This document shows positions 1-8,400 of a DNA stretch of 64,000 bases, piece after piece. Made by a program: the position numbers and the translations under genes. A model generated the notes under the pieces. It saw only the letters and a list, made by a program, of their open reading frames with translations. It was not told where the DNA came from and did not search any database. Origin of the DNA: an uncultured Erythrobacter sp. (GTDB lineage Bacteria; Pseudomonadota; Alphaproteobacteria; Sphingomonadales; Sphingomonadaceae); the NCBI GenBank assembly GCA_913055155.1, contig CAJXJR010000014.1, positions 42,362 to 106,361 of the forward strand, read 5' to 3'. The stretch's first letter is position 1. Each line of letters opens with the position of its first letter.

Positions 1-105
1 CCCGACGGCACGCCCGGCCCCAGCCTCTATTGCGCGGTGATCGTGAAGACGGTGGACGCGCAGACCCGCGCCAAGACCGGTATCAACGAACTGCTGCGCG
101 ACTGA
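1..105 (+). CDS. C-terminal end of an unidentified CDS (5' partial)
   Basis: Frame 1 is open from the window edge to a TGA at 103-105 and encodes 34 residues ending TGINELLRD. The start lies outside the window. I do not recognise the family from this tail. The composition (Val/Lys/Thr-rich, then a charged helix) fits the end of a real soluble protein. The next gene starts 117 bp downstream, so this would be the last gene of its unit. An antisense ORF over the same bases looks like a shadow. Confidence 0.4.
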   Translation, partial: PDGTPGPSLYCAVIVKTVDAQTRAKTGINELLRD

Positions 106-222
106 TCCGCCCCTGATGGCCGGATACATGCTTTGGTCTGCCCTCGCGGGCCGAAGCGGAACTCTTGCACTTCGCAGTCGTAGACCGCACAAGAAGGCTG
201 CAAGCGAAAAAAGGGCTCTAGC

Positions 223-420
223 ATGAGTGAAGAAAAGAACGGCCAGATCCACATCGATGAGCAAGATGCCGCTGCCGGCTCCAAGCCGGGCGTGGTGCGC
301 TGGGTGCTGCTGATCAGCCTGCTGTCCGCCATCCTCATCATGTCGATCATCTGGATTTCCGGCGCGATCATGGAAGATGACAGCGAGGAAGCGGCGCCGC
401 CCGAATATATCGCCGAATAG
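223..420 (+). CDS. small single-pass membrane protein, function unknown
   Basis: A 65-residue product with an acidic, polar N-terminus (about 1-25), one clear hydrophobic segment at about 26-50 (WVLLISLLSAILIMSIIW) and an acidic tail. This is the layout of a bitopic inner-membrane protein. It has no cleavage site or lipobox. The ATG is preceded by AAGGG about 9 bases upstream. It lies 20 bp before a DUF3008 gene, so the two may share a transcript. I cannot assign a function; similar short anchors are often poorly conserved. Confidence 0.6.
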   Translation: MSEEKNGQIHIDEQDAAAGSKPGVVRWVLLISLLSAILIMSIIWISGAIMEDDSEEAAPPEYIAE

Positions 421-440
421 GACGAAGAAGGAGCAAGCCC

Positions 441-632
441 ATGCCTGCAAAGTCGAAAGCCCAGCAAAAGGCTGCCGGCGCGGCGCTGTCCGCCAAGCGG
501 GGCGAGACGAAGGTTTCCGAACTGCAAGGCGCGGCGAAACAGATGTACGATTCCATGAGCGAGGACGAACTGGAGGATTTCGCCTCCACCGACCGCGAAG
601 GGCTGCCCGACAAGATCGAGGGGGATGACTGA
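441..632 (+). CDS. DUF3008 family small protein
   Basis: A 63-residue charged soluble protein beginning MPAKSKAQQKAAGAAL and containing MYDSMSEDELEDFAS. Both stretches are the hallmark of DUF3008, a short alphaproteobacterial family of unknown function. The start is fixed by a strong AAGGAG at 428-433, seven bases before the ATG. The 3' end overlaps the next gene by 8 bp, which suggests translational coupling with the DUF1810 protein. There is no signal or membrane segment. The basic N-terminus and acidic C-terminus could suggest nucleic-acid or protein binding, but this is inference. Confidence 0.8.
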   Translation: MPAKSKAQQKAAGAALSAKRGETKVSELQGAAKQMYDSMSEDELEDFASTDREGLPDKIEGDD

Positions 633-1047
633 CCCCTTAGGCCTGTCGCGGTTCTTGGACGCACAGGCTGCCAGTTACGACCAGGCACTTGCCGAACTGC
701 GCGCAGGCGACAAGCGCAGCCACTGGATGTGGTTCGTGTTTCCGCAGGTGGAGGGACTGGGCCACAGCCCCACCGCGCAGTTCTATGCCATCAGCGGGCG
801 AGAAGAAGCACGCGCCTACCTCGCCCACGACGTGCTGGGCGCGCGGCTGCTGGAATGCACGCAGGCGATGCTGAAGCACGCTGGAGTACTGACTCCGCTG
901 GACATTCTCGGCCCGGTCGACGCGCTGAAGTTTCGCAGCAGCATGACGCTGTTCGAGGCAGTGGCGGACGACCCGGCGCCCTTTTCCGCCGCGCTGGACC
1001 GGATGTGCGACGGCGAGCGCGACCGGGCAACGCTAGAGCGGCTCTAG
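625..1047 (+). CDS. DUF1810 domain-containing protein
   Basis: A 140-residue cytosolic protein. The N-terminal pattern RFLDAQ...[11 protein letters not shown] and the segment [14 protein letters not shown] (about 28-41) are diagnostic of DUF1810, as is the later [12 protein letters not shown]. Full family length. The biochemical role of the family is not established to my knowledge. The start ATG overlaps the DUF3008 stop. Its own stop overlaps by 4 bp the stop of the convergent dipeptidase gene, so there is no room for a separate terminator between the two. Confidence 0.85.
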   Translation: MTDPLGLSRFLDAQAASYDQALAELRAGDKRSHWMWFVFPQVEGLGHSPTAQFYAISGREEARAYLAHDVLGARLLECTQAMLKHAGVLTPLDILGPVDALKFRSSMTLFEAVADDPAPFSAALDRMCDGERDRATLERL

Positions 1048-2300
1048 CCCACCGGGTATTCGATCGGCGGCTCGTCCGCATGGGCAGCGGCATAGGCCTC
1101 TGCCGCCCGCAGCACGCGCAACATGTTGCGATAGGCGATCTTTTCCAGGTCTTCCTGAGAGTACCCGCGCCGCGCCAGTTCGGTGAACAGCGCCGGGTAA
1201 CCGGTCACATCCTCCATCCCCACGGGGCCGCTGGCCATGCCGTCATAATCGCCGCCGATGCCGATGTGGTCGATACCTGCCACGTCGCGGATATGATCGA
1301 TGTGGTCGGCATAGTCGACAATCGTCGCCTCGGGTGTCGGATTGGCCGCATCCCATTCCTCCATCCCGGCGGTGACCAGGTCGGGGCGACCCTGCCACCA
1401 GGCCTCCAGCCGCGCCCGCTCCGCCTGCCGGGCAGCATACCAGATACGCTGCGCCTCGCTCAGGTAACCGGGCAGGCCCACGGCCATCACGATGCCGCCG
1501 TTTTCCGGCAGGCGGGCCAGCACGTCGTCGGGCACGTTGCGCGCATGGCCGTTGACGGCAGTCGCACCCGAATGGCTGAAAATCACCGGCGCGCCGACCA
1601 CGTCCAGCGCATCGTGCATGGTGGTGGGTGCCACGTGACTGAGGTCCACCAGCATGCCGAGGCGCGCCATCGCGCGCACCACCAGCACGCCGAACTCGGT
1701 GAGGCCATCATGCTCGGGATCGTCCGTGGCGCTATCGGCCCAGGGCGTATTGCGGCTGTGGGTGATGGTCATGTAACGCGCGCCCAGGTCGTACATCTGG
1801 CGCAGCACGCCGAGGCTGGAGCCGATCGAATGGCCGCCCTCCATGCCCAGCAGCGAGGCGATGCGCCCTTCGGCCACGGCAGCTTCGACATCGTCGGCGG
1901 TCAGCGCCAGCGCCAGGTCTTCCGGATAGGCCGCGATCAGCCGCTTCGCGACATCGATCTGTTCGATCGTCGCCTGCACCGCTTCGGGCTCTTCCAGCGC
2001 AGCGGAGACATAGACCGACCACCACTGCGCCCCCACCATGCCTCGGCGCAAGCGGGCCAGGTCGGTGTGCATCTGGCCGGGTGTCCAGTCGTCACCCTCC
2101 AGCGTGTCGTGGAAATCGAAATCGGCCAGCACGTTGCCGTATTGCCCGCGCAGGCGGCCGGGCACGTCGTTGTGCCCGTCCCACACCGGCGCCGCTTCCA
2201 GCGCGGCGCGGGCCACGTCTTCGGGCGCGTCCTGGGCGATGGCGGGGGTGGCAAAGGCGGCGGTGGCCAGCAGGGTGGCCGCGAGGATGGTCCTTGTCAT
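1044..2300 (-). CDS. secreted membrane dipeptidase, peptidase family M19
   Basis: A zinc-dependent dipeptidase of the renal-dipeptidase family, probably cleaving dipeptides in the periplasm. From the ATG at 2300 the product is 418 residues with a signal peptide ([16 protein letters not shown], cleavage after AIA). Family motifs follow: the HxD zinc motif DGHND at about 41-45, [16 protein letters not shown], a metal-ligand SH in VDLSH and FSHSG, and GIGGDYDG near the C-terminus. The longer ORF in the track (to 2636) runs through the divergent cupin gene, so I reject that start. It diverges from the cupin gene with only about 50 bp between the starts. Confidence 0.9.
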   Translation of the reverse strand: MTRTILAATLLATAAFATPAIAQDAPEDVARAALEAAPVWDGHNDVPGRLRGQYGNVLADFDFHDTLEGDDWTPGQMHTDLARLRRGMVGAQWWSVYVSAALEEPEAVQATIEQIDVAKRLIAAYPEDLALALTADDVEAAVAEGRIASLLGMEGGHSIGSSLGVLRQMYDLGARYMTITHSRNTPWADSATDDPEHDGLTEFGVLVVRAMARLGMLVDLSHVAPTTMHDALDVVGAPVIFSHSGATAVNGHARNVPDDVLARLPENGGIVMAVGLPGYLSEAQRIWYAARQAERARLEAWWQGRPDLVTAGMEEWDAANPTPEATIVDYADHIDHIRDVAGIDHIGIGGDYDGMASGPVGMEDVTGYPALFTELARRGYSQEDLEKIAYRNMLRVLRAAEAYAAAHADEPPIEYPVG

Positions 2301-2349
2301 GGGCGCGACTATGCGCTTTTCCCGCAGGCAGGCAAGCGCAGGAGCAATT

Positions 2350-2796
2350 ATGACCACGGCGAAGGACCTGATCGCAAAACTGGGGCTGGAGCCGCATCCC
2401 GAAGGCGGCTGGTTCCGAGAGACGTGGCGCGCCGATGCGCCCGAAAGCGAACGCGCCAGCGCCACGGCGATCCATTTCCTGCTTGAAAGCGGGCAAAGCT
2501 CGCACTGGCACAAGGTCGACGCGACCGAGATCTGGCTGTGGCACGCGGGCAACCCGCTGGAACTGGCGCTGGCCGATCCCACCGGCGCGCACCGGGCCGA
2601 AGTGCGGCTGGGGCCGGACATTGCAGGCGGCGACAAGGTGCAGCAGGTGATCCGCCCCGACGAATGGCAAGCCGCGCGTCCGCTGCCCGGAGAACACGAC
2701 TACACGCTGGTCTCCTGCATTGTCTCGCCCGCCTTCGAGTTTGCCGGCTTCACCCTCGCCCCGCCGGGCTGGCAGCCGGGTGACGACCTGCCATGA
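2350..2796 (+). CDS. cupin_5 (DUF985) family protein
   Basis: A 148-residue single-domain cupin. The N-terminal [17 protein letters not shown] and the core [18 protein letters not shown] are characteristic of the DUF985/cupin_5 family. The two histidines of SHWH and the later Glu and His could form a metal site. The specific reaction is unknown; some relatives act on sugars or are only structurally described. The start is the ATG at 2350 preceded by AGGAG; the in-frame upstream extension overlaps the dipeptidase. The DoxX-like gene follows 10 bp downstream, so they are likely co-transcribed. Confidence 0.85.
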   Translation: MTTAKDLIAKLGLEPHPEGGWFRETWRADAPESERASATAIHFLLESGQSSHWHKVDATEIWLWHAGNPLELALADPTGAHRAEVRLGPDIAGGDKVQQVIRPDEWQAARPLPGEHDYTLVSCIVSPAFEFAGFTLAPPGWQPGDDLP

Positions 2797-2806
2797 GGGT
2801 CGGGCC

Positions 2807-3208
2807 ATGATCCGCGCCGGACTGACTTACCTGCTGGCGGCGTTCTACGCCTTTGCCGGATACCGCCACCTGGTGGGCCCCGAACCGTTCCTGTCGATCA
2901 CGCCGGGCTGGGTGCCCTTTCCCGAAGCGGTGATCGCGTGGACGGGCGTGGCCGAGATTGCGGGTGCTGTTGCCCTTGCCCAACCGTTCTCGCCCAGGCT
3001 GCGCCAGGCCGGCGGGATCGGCCTCGCACTCTATGCGCTGTGCGTCTGGCCGGCGAATATCAATCACATGGCTATGGACATGGCGCGCCCCGATGGCGGC
3101 TGGGGCATGGCCTACCACGTCCCGCGCATGGCAGCGCAGCCGTTGATCATCTGGCTGGCGCTATGGTGCGGGCAGGTAATCGACTGGCCGTTCAACCGGC
3201 GCAGCTGA
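2807..3208 (+). CDS. DoxX-like integral membrane protein
   Basis: A 133-residue protein with about four hydrophobic segments. It begins MIRAGLTYLLAAFYAFAGYRHL, as in DoxX/DoxD-like proteins, and has a conserved-looking Pro/Phe turn (ITPGWVPFPEAVIAWTG) between segments one and two. The family is found in the inner membrane, sometimes alongside redox proteins; its role is mostly unknown. The upstream extension in the track lies inside the cupin gene. The ATG at 2807 is 10 bp after the cupin stop. Confidence 0.75.
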   Translation: MIRAGLTYLLAAFYAFAGYRHLVGPEPFLSITPGWVPFPEAVIAWTGVAEIAGAVALAQPFSPRLRQAGGIGLALYALCVWPANINHMAMDMARPDGGWGMAYHVPRMAAQPLIIWLALWCGQVIDWPFNRRS

Positions 3209-3239
3209 CCACCCACCCCCACGATGCTTCTGGGCGACC

Positions 3240-4508
3240 CTACTGGGCAGGTTCGGCCTCGACCGAATAGTTGATGGCAGCGTTGCGGGTCTTCTGGAAA
3301 TCCTCGACGCTCATGCCCTTCATCGCGGCGTAGACATCGATGTTGCCCAGCCCCACGACGGGCGCCAACTTCTCCAGGTTGAAGAAGATCACGCCGTAAT
3401 GGATCATGCCGATCCAATCGAGGTCGCGGATCATGGTCTTCTCTTCCTCGGTCAGCGCGTATTCCTCGGCCAGCGCCTCGAAATCGGTCTTGAACCCCTC
3501 GCGGAAATCCGGCTCCACGATCGAGTGGAGGAAATTGTTGATCCGCCAGGCCTTGGCGCTGCGGGTCACGGTGAAGGGATAGGTGCCCTCCAGCCCCAGC
3601 GCGGGCGCCACGTCGGCATAGATGCGCTCGGCATATTCCTCTTTCGTTTCCGGCGAGGGGTCGGGCTCTGCATCCTCGAACACCATGCTCGCGATGCTGG
3701 TCATCGAAGGCAGGAAGAAGCTGCGGTGCAGTTCGTTGACCTTGGGGGCCAGCGCGCCGCGCATCAGCATCCACATCACGATCTCGGCGCCTTCCATGCC
3801 GCCCAGCTTCACCAGTTCGCCCACCGGGATATCGATCAGGCTTTCGGGATCGTGGGCCAGGCGGTCCATGAATTCGTGGTCCCACTCGACATTGTTGAAG
3901 CCGCAGCGTTCGCCATGCACCTGGTGCGACAGGCCGCCGGTGCCGGCGATGGCCACCTTGATATCGGCGGGATAGTTCTGGATCGCGCGGCGCAAGCTGC
4001 GGCCGAAGTTCCAGAACCGCCGGGCCTTGGGGATCGGCAGTTCCAGCACGCCGCACTGCAGCGGCACGATCCGGCACGGCCAGCCTTCCTCGTCGCTGTG
4101 CGGCAGCAGCACGGAAAGCGGCGAGAAGGCGCCGTGGTCCAGCCCCATGCCCTGCCAGTAAGACAGGTCGAAATCATCTGCCACCATGCCGAAGGCAAGG
4201 TGTTCGGCCAGCTGCGGATCGCCCTTGATCGGCGGGATCTTGCGCGGGCCGCCGCCTTCGTCGGCCGCGGCATATTCCTCGCCGATGCCGATGGCAAAGT
4301 GCGAATAGTGCCGCATCCAGAACGAGGTCATGTGATCGTTGTAGACGTAGATGATGACGTCCGGCTTGGTCTCTGCCAGCCACTTCTTGACCGGTTCGAA
4401 CCCTTCGAAGATCGGCTTCCAGACAGGGTCGTCCTGTTTCCCCGCGTCCTGCGCGAAAGCGATGGTGGGGGTGTGCGATACGGCGAAACCGCCGACAAGC
4501 TGTGCCAT
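3240..4508 (-). CDS. gallate dioxygenase-type fused LigB-LigA extradiol dioxygenase (DesB/GalA-like), paralog 1
   Basis: A 422-residue class III extradiol dioxygenase in which a LigB-like catalytic domain (about 1-290) is fused to a LigA-like domain (about 310-410), as in gallate dioxygenases of Sphingobium and Pseudomonas (about 420 residues). Iron ligands are visible at the positions known for DesB: His12 (SHTP), His59 (YNDH) and Glu239 (GMEGAE). The second-sphere histidines lie in LDHGAFSP and GLSHQVHGE. Expected reaction: ring opening of gallate to 4-oxalomesaconate; 3-O-methylgallate is an alternative substrate. RBS GGGAGAG precedes the ATG. A divergent cytochrome gene starts 166 bp away, with an inverted repeat between them. 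Confidence 0.85.
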   Translation of the reverse strand: MAQLVGGFAVSHTPTIAFAQDAGKQDDPVWKPIFEGFEPVKKWLAETKPDVIIYVYNDHMTSFWMRHYSHFAIGIGEEYAAADEGGGPRKIPPIKGDPQLAEHLAFGMVADDFDLSYWQGMGLDHGAFSPLSVLLPHSDEEGWPCRIVPLQCGVLELPIPKARRFWNFGRSLRRAIQNYPADIKVAIAGTGGLSHQVHGERCGFNNVEWDHEFMDRLAHDPESLIDIPVGELVKLGGMEGAEIVMWMLMRGALAPKVNELHRSFFLPSMTSIASMVFEDAEPDPSPETKEEYAERIYADVAPALGLEGTYPFTVTRSAKAWRINNFLHSIVEPDFREGFKTDFEALAEEYALTEEEKTMIRDLDWIGMIHYGVIFFNLEKLAPVVGLGNIDVYAAMKGMSVEDFQKTRNAAINYSVEAEPAQ

Positions 4509-4571
4509 GACTTCTCTCCCGATGGAGCCGCCGCAAGCGACTCTGGCATGCGTTTGTGAAGTCTTGGCTAT

Positions 4572-4588
4572 TGTAAGTAGTGCTTACA
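4572..4588. promoter_or_regulatory. inverted repeat, putative operator between dioxygenase paralog 1 and the cytochrome gene
   Basis: TGTAAG and CTTACA are exact reverse complements separated by 5 bases, 64 bp upstream of the dioxygenase ATG and 87 bp upstream of the divergent cytochrome c' gene. Its size and position fit a dimeric TetR- or MarR-type repressor site acting on one or both promoters. No regulator gene lies next to it, so the protein involved is unknown. Confidence 0.4.
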
Positions 4589-4674
4589 GTCTTTGCGCTG
4601 CGTCAATCGCGCTTTGACACGCTGCAACTTGCGTTTAGTCTCTCTCCCCGAAAGCAATCAGGAAGGATCACGCC

Positions 4675-5190
4675 ATGAATTCGAAACGTCCCGTCGCCAC
4701 GGCAATTGTCACCCTGGCAGCAGCAGGCCTGCTGGCCGCCTGTGACAACACCGCCGACGAGGCGGCAGTCGAAGGTGAGGGCGCCGATGCGGTGGCCACG
4801 GGAGATGCCGAAGTGATCGAGGCGCGGCAGGACAATTTCGAGGAGATCGGCGATTCCTTCAAGGCGATCCGCGACCAGATGGAAAGCGGTGAACCGGATT
4901 TCGCGGTGATCCAACCCGCTGCGGAAACGATCCAGGCCGATGCCGCCAAGATCATGGAATTCTTCCCCGTGGGCACCAGCATCGAATCGGGCGCCGATAC
5001 CGAAGCCCTGCCGATCATCTGGGAACAGCCGGAGGAATTCGCCTCCGCGCATGACCGGCTTGTCGCCGCCGCCGACGGGCTGGTGGCCGCTGCGCAGACG
5101 GGCGACCCCGCCGCCATGGGGCCGGCCATCGGCGAACTGGGCAATTCGTGCAAGAACTGCCACGACACCTTTCGACTCGACGACGAGTAA
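4675..5190 (+). CDS. cytochrome c'-like heme lipoprotein
   Basis: A 171-residue exported protein. The N-terminus is a lipoprotein signal (TLAAAGLLAAC, lipobox Cys at about 23) followed by an acidic linker. A helical body comes next, then a single heme site near the C-terminus, CKNCH at 159-163, ending FRLDDE. A C-terminal CxxCH in a four-helix protein is the cytochrome c' layout. The gene lies 26 bp before a cytochrome b561-type gene, so the two probably form an electron-transfer pair at the inner membrane. Cytochromes c' bind NO or transfer electrons; the sequence alone does not decide. Confidence 0.8.
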   Translation: MNSKRPVATAIVTLAAAGLLAACDNTADEAAVEGEGADAVATGDAEVIEARQDNFEEIGDSFKAIRDQMESGEPDFAVIQPAAETIQADAAKIMEFFPVGTSIESGADTEALPIIWEQPEEFASAHDRLVAAADGLVAAAQTGDPAAMGPAIGELGNSCKNCHDTFRLDDE

Positions 5191-5216
5191 TCGCGCTGCG
5201 CCGGGGCGTGTGAGCC

Positions 5217-5882
5217 ATGACCACGAATGACAAGGCAAGGCGGGTCTGGGACCTGCCCGTGCGCATTTGCCACTGGAGCTTCGTGCTGCTGCTGCCCGCC
5301 CTGTGGTGGACGGCAGAGAACAGCGAGATGGGCTGGCACAAGCGGCTGGGCCTGCTGCTGCTGGCGCTGCTGGTGTTCCGCATTGCGTGGGGCTTCGTCG
5401 GCAGCTCCACCGCGCGTTTCGCATCCTTCGTGAAGGGGCCGGGCGCAGTGCTCGCCTATTTCCGCGGCACCACATCGCACGCAGGCCCCGGCCACAACCC
5501 GGCCGGGGGCTGGAGCGTCGTTGCGCTGCTGCTGGCCATGGCGGTGCAGGTGACCACCGGCCTTTTTGCAGGCGACCCTTATGACGGATCCACCGGGCCG
5601 CTGAACGACCTGGTGCGCACCATGACGGCAGACACGCTGACCGAAGTGCACGAATTCACCTTCAACGTGATCCTCGCGCTGGTGGCGCTGCACCTGCTGG
5701 CGGTGATCTATTACTCTGCGGTGAAGCGCGACCGGATCGTGCCGGCGATGGTCACCGGGTCCCGTTTGTTGCCTGCCGGCGTAACGGGGATGGAACCCGT
5801 GCCCGCATGGCGCGCCTTTGCCTGCCTCGCCGTGGGCGCGGCGCTATCGCTGTGGGTGGCGAACGGCGCGCCGCCGCTCTAG
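5217..5882 (+). CDS. cytochrome b561-type diheme membrane protein
   Basis: A 221-residue protein with four main hydrophobic segments and histidines suited to heme b ligation: RICHWSF (His19), GWHKRLG, and two in the EVHEFTFNV...LVALHLLAV region. This matches the cytochrome b561/Ni-Fe hydrogenase cytochrome b superfamily. The likely role is to pass electrons between quinone and the cytochrome c' encoded 26 bp upstream. A short C-terminal hydrophobic stretch may be a fifth segment. It is convergent with dioxygenase paralog 2, with 16 bp between the stop codons. Confidence 0.85.
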   Translation: MTTNDKARRVWDLPVRICHWSFVLLLPALWWTAENSEMGWHKRLGLLLLALLVFRIAWGFVGSSTARFASFVKGPGAVLAYFRGTTSHAGPGHNPAGGWSVVALLLAMAVQVTTGLFAGDPYDGSTGPLNDLVRTMTADTLTEVHEFTFNVILALVALHLLAVIYYSAVKRDRIVPAMVTGSRLLPAGVTGMEPVPAWRAFACLAVGAALSLWVANGAPPL

Positions 5883-5898
5883 GCGGCGCGCCAGTCCG

Positions 5899-7158
5899 TC
5901 AGTCTTCCTTGCCGGCCACGCCGTAGTTGATCTGCGCGTTGCGGGTTTTCTGGAACTCCGGCACGCTCAGCCCCTTCATCGCGGCGTAGATATCGATGTT
6001 GCCGATCCCGGTGACGGCGCCCAGCTTCTCCAGCATGAAGAAGATCACGCCGTAGTGGATCATGCCGATCCAGTCGCGGCGGCGAACAAGGTCCTTTTCC
6101 TCTTCGGTCAGCCCGCCCTTTTCATAGGCGGCTTCCTCGTCCTCGCGGAACAGCTTGCGCATTTCCGGCTCGGTCAGCGAATGCAGGAAGTGGTTCAGGC
6201 GGAAGCCCTTCACGCTGCGCTCGATGGTGAAGGGATAGGTGCCTTCCATCTCTTCCGCGCCGACATAGTCGCGGTCGGCCCGCTCGCGGGTCTTCGCCGG
6301 GTCTTCCACCGGTTCGCCGCCCGACTTCTCCTCCAGGATCATCGTGGCGATGGGGCACATGGAAGGCAGGAAATAGGTCTTGTGGGTGCATTCCACTTCG
6401 GCTGCCAGCGCGCCGCGCATCATCAGCCACATCACGACCTCGGCGCCTTCCCAGCCGCCCAGCTTGGCCAGCTCGGCGATGGTCATGTCGAGCAGGCTTT
6501 CGGGGTCCTTCTCCAGCCGTTCCATGAACTCGGCATCCCATTCGGGATTGTTGAAGCCGCAGCCCTCGCCGTGGACCTGGTGCGACAGGCCGCCGGTGCC
6601 GGCGATGGCCACCTTGATGTCCTCGGGATAGGACAGGATCGCCTGGCGCAGGCTCTTGCCGAACTTGTAGAACCGGCGCGCGCTGGGCAGCGGTACGGTC
6701 AGCACGCCGCACACCACCGGCAGCAGCTTGCAGGCCCAGCCGTCGTCGTCATAGTCGACCATGACCGACAGCGGCGAAAAGGCGCCGTGGTCCAGCCCCT
6801 TGCCCTGGAAGTACGACAGGTCGAATTCGTTGGCGACCATCACCCGCGCCACGTGCTCGGCGAACTTGGGATCGCCCTTGATCGCGGGGATGTCGCGCGG
6901 GCCGCCACCTTCGTCGGCTGCCTTGAATTCCTCGCCAACGCCCAGCGCGAAGTGGCTGTAGTGGTCGAAGAACGAGGTCATGTGGTCGTTGTAGATATAG
7001 ACCAGCACGTCGGGCTTCTTCTCGCGAAACCATTCCTGCACCGGCTCGTAGCCTTCGAAGATCGGCTTCCACACCGGATCGTCCTGCTTGCCGCCGTCCT
7101 TGGCGAAAGCGATGGTGGGGGTATGCGAAGTGGCGACGCCGCCGACGATAGTGGCCAT
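5899..7158 (-). CDS. gallate dioxygenase-type fused LigB-LigA extradiol dioxygenase, paralog 2
   Basis: A 419-residue paralog of the protein at 3240-4508 with the same domain order. His12 (SHTP) and His59 (YNDH) are retained, and the iron Glu is at 237 (GGWEGAE). LDHGAFSP and GLSHQVHGEGCGFNN are also conserved. The central region differs (SVMVDYDDDG against SVLLPHSDEE), as does the linker to the LigA-like domain, so substrate preference may differ, for example 3-O-methylgallate rather than gallate; this is inference. The TauD-like gene lies 146 bp upstream on the same strand. Two tandem 16-bp palindromic sites sit between them, so regulation is probably separate from paralog 1. Confidence 0.85.
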   Translation of the reverse strand: MATIVGGVATSHTPTIAFAKDGGKQDDPVWKPIFEGYEPVQEWFREKKPDVLVYIYNDHMTSFFDHYSHFALGVGEEFKAADEGGGPRDIPAIKGDPKFAEHVARVMVANEFDLSYFQGKGLDHGAFSPLSVMVDYDDDGWACKLLPVVCGVLTVPLPSARRFYKFGKSLRQAILSYPEDIKVAIAGTGGLSHQVHGEGCGFNNPEWDAEFMERLEKDPESLLDMTIAELAKLGGWEGAEVVMWLMMRGALAAEVECTHKTYFLPSMCPIATMILEEKSGGEPVEDPAKTRERADRDYVGAEEMEGTYPFTIERSVKGFRLNHFLHSLTEPEMRKLFREDEEAAYEKGGLTEEEKDLVRRRDWIGMIHYGVIFFMLEKLGAVTGIGNIDIYAAMKGLSVPEFQKTRNAQINYGVAGKED

Positions 7159-7255
7159 GACCGGAGAACCTTTCCTCTGTGGCGATCCGTCACCTGCGAA
7201 CCGCTCTCAATTGCCTGTCTCTTGCCATGTGGGAGCGCCCCTCGGCAAGTCAATT

Positions 7256-7288
7256 GTCCGGAAATGCGAAGTGTTCGGATATGTGAAC
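7256..7288. promoter_or_regulatory. two tandem 16-bp palindromic sites upstream of dioxygenase paralog 2
   Basis: GTTCGGATATGTGAAC at 7273-7288 follows the symmetric pattern GTTC-NN-ATAT-NN-GAAC. A degenerate copy, GTCCGGAAATGCGAAG, lies exactly 17 bp earlier at 7256. Repeated sites on the same face of the helix, about 100 bp before the ATG, look like an activator or repressor array. IclR-family regulators of protocatechuate and gallate pathways recognise similar GTTCG-type sites, but no regulator gene is adjacent, so that assignment is inference. Confidence 0.45.
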
Positions 7289-7304
7289 TTTATGCCGGAC
7301 GGCT

Positions 7305-8334
7305 TCAGTTCTGCATCGGCACCGCTTCATCCCAGCGAAAGCCGACCCCGCCGCCCTGCCACACACCGGCGCCCGCAGGGTTGGGGCCATGGATGTCGAG
7401 CTGGATCGGCAGGCCGCCGTCCGGCGCGAACCTGTGTGTGCCGCGAACGGTGCTGCGATGCATGATGCGCAGGCCCTGTTCCTGCGCCGAGGCGTGAGCT
7501 TCGGGCGCGGCGCGGTGGGCGACGGCCAGGTTATCGATGAACACGCAGTCGTTGCGCCGGTATTCGAATGCGATCGCGTAGCCGTGGTTAAAGCCGGCGT
7601 TGAGCACGGCATTATACCACCGACAGAGCTGCCTCAGTTCTTCCGCCGCCAGCAGGCGTATGCCTTCGCCATCGGGCGCCTTCTCTATCACGGCCCCGGT
7701 CATGCCCAGGTGCAGCCAGATGCATTTGCAGCCCGAGATCGGGTGTTCGTGCACCAGCGGATGCACGACGCCGGAGCTTGAGTTCACCGAATAGAGGCGG
7801 CTCCAGGATTCCTTCAGTTCGACCGGCAGGGCATCGTAGGCCCCGGCCTGGTGCGCGAAATGCGTGCCGCCGCCTTTTTCGGCGGGGCGCACGATGTGAT
7901 ATCCCGAGTGCGAGAATGTCTCGGGAACGAAGCTGCCGTCGTTATGCCATTGCGGGCCGACGCCGGGGATGCCGTGGCGCTGATCGTTAGACAGGCGGAA
8001 GATGTGCCGGTTGCCGCCCGGAGTTGCCGGGTGGACGCCGTGGGTGCTGTGCAATTCGCGGCCACCCCACCAGCAACTGGCACGCAGGAAGTCTTCGGCG
8101 TCGATCTCGCGCTCGCTCTTGAACACCAGGAAACCGCGGCCAGCCATTTCCGCCTCGAGCGCTGCGCGCACAGGCTCCGGCGGGGCGTTGCCGGCGGCAA
8201 GATCGATTGCCGCGAACTTCTGCGCCAAGCGGCTGCAGCGGCGTGATCGTGGCGCCGAAGCGCTCAATCTCCTGCACGCGGGCGGGATCGGGCGGGGCGA
8301 TCGCGGCGCTTTGAATGTCCAGTGCATCAGTCAT
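7305..8334 (-). pseudogene. TauD/TfdA family Fe(II)/2-oxoglutarate dioxygenase, disrupted by a +1 frameshift near 8207
   Basis: The N-terminus from the ATG at 8334 reads MTDALDIQ...FGATITPLQPLGAEVRG, the normal start of a TauD/TfdA protein, and then runs out of frame. The rest of the family sequence (AIDLAAGNAPPEPVRAALE onwards) continues in another frame to 7305. Removing one A of the AA pair (TT at 8207-8208 on the plus strand) would restore GAEVRGIDLA, the family consensus. The body keeps the 2-His-1-Asp iron site: WHND (HxD) and the distal His in NLAVAH. Length without the insertion is 342 residues. The intact relatives act on taurine, herbicide ethers or similar. The track ORF beginning at 8327 uses an artefactual N-terminus. 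Confidence 0.75.
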
Positions 8335-8337
8335 AAG

Positions 8338-8365
8338 CCTGGTACCGATCTAGGTATCGACCAGG
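8338..8365. promoter_or_regulatory. 28-bp imperfect palindrome just upstream of the TauD-like gene
   Basis: CCTGGT and ACCAGG form the outer arms and CGAT/ATCG the inner arms of a near-symmetric element. It ends four bases before the ATG at 8334. The position overlaps the expected ribosome-binding or early transcript region, so it could be an operator or a hairpin that affects translation. Confidence 0.4.
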
Positions 8366-8400
8366 CGCATGCAACGCATGGATGCCGAAGGCGCGCCCAA

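Noticed and set aside
27-527. 166-residue minus-strand ORF at the window start
   Set aside because: Crosses three well-spaced plus-strand genes with good RBSs; composition unlike a real protein.
5818-7497. 559-residue plus-strand ORF opposite dioxygenase paralog 2
   Set aside because: Mirror of the dioxygenase reading frame; no motifs of its own.
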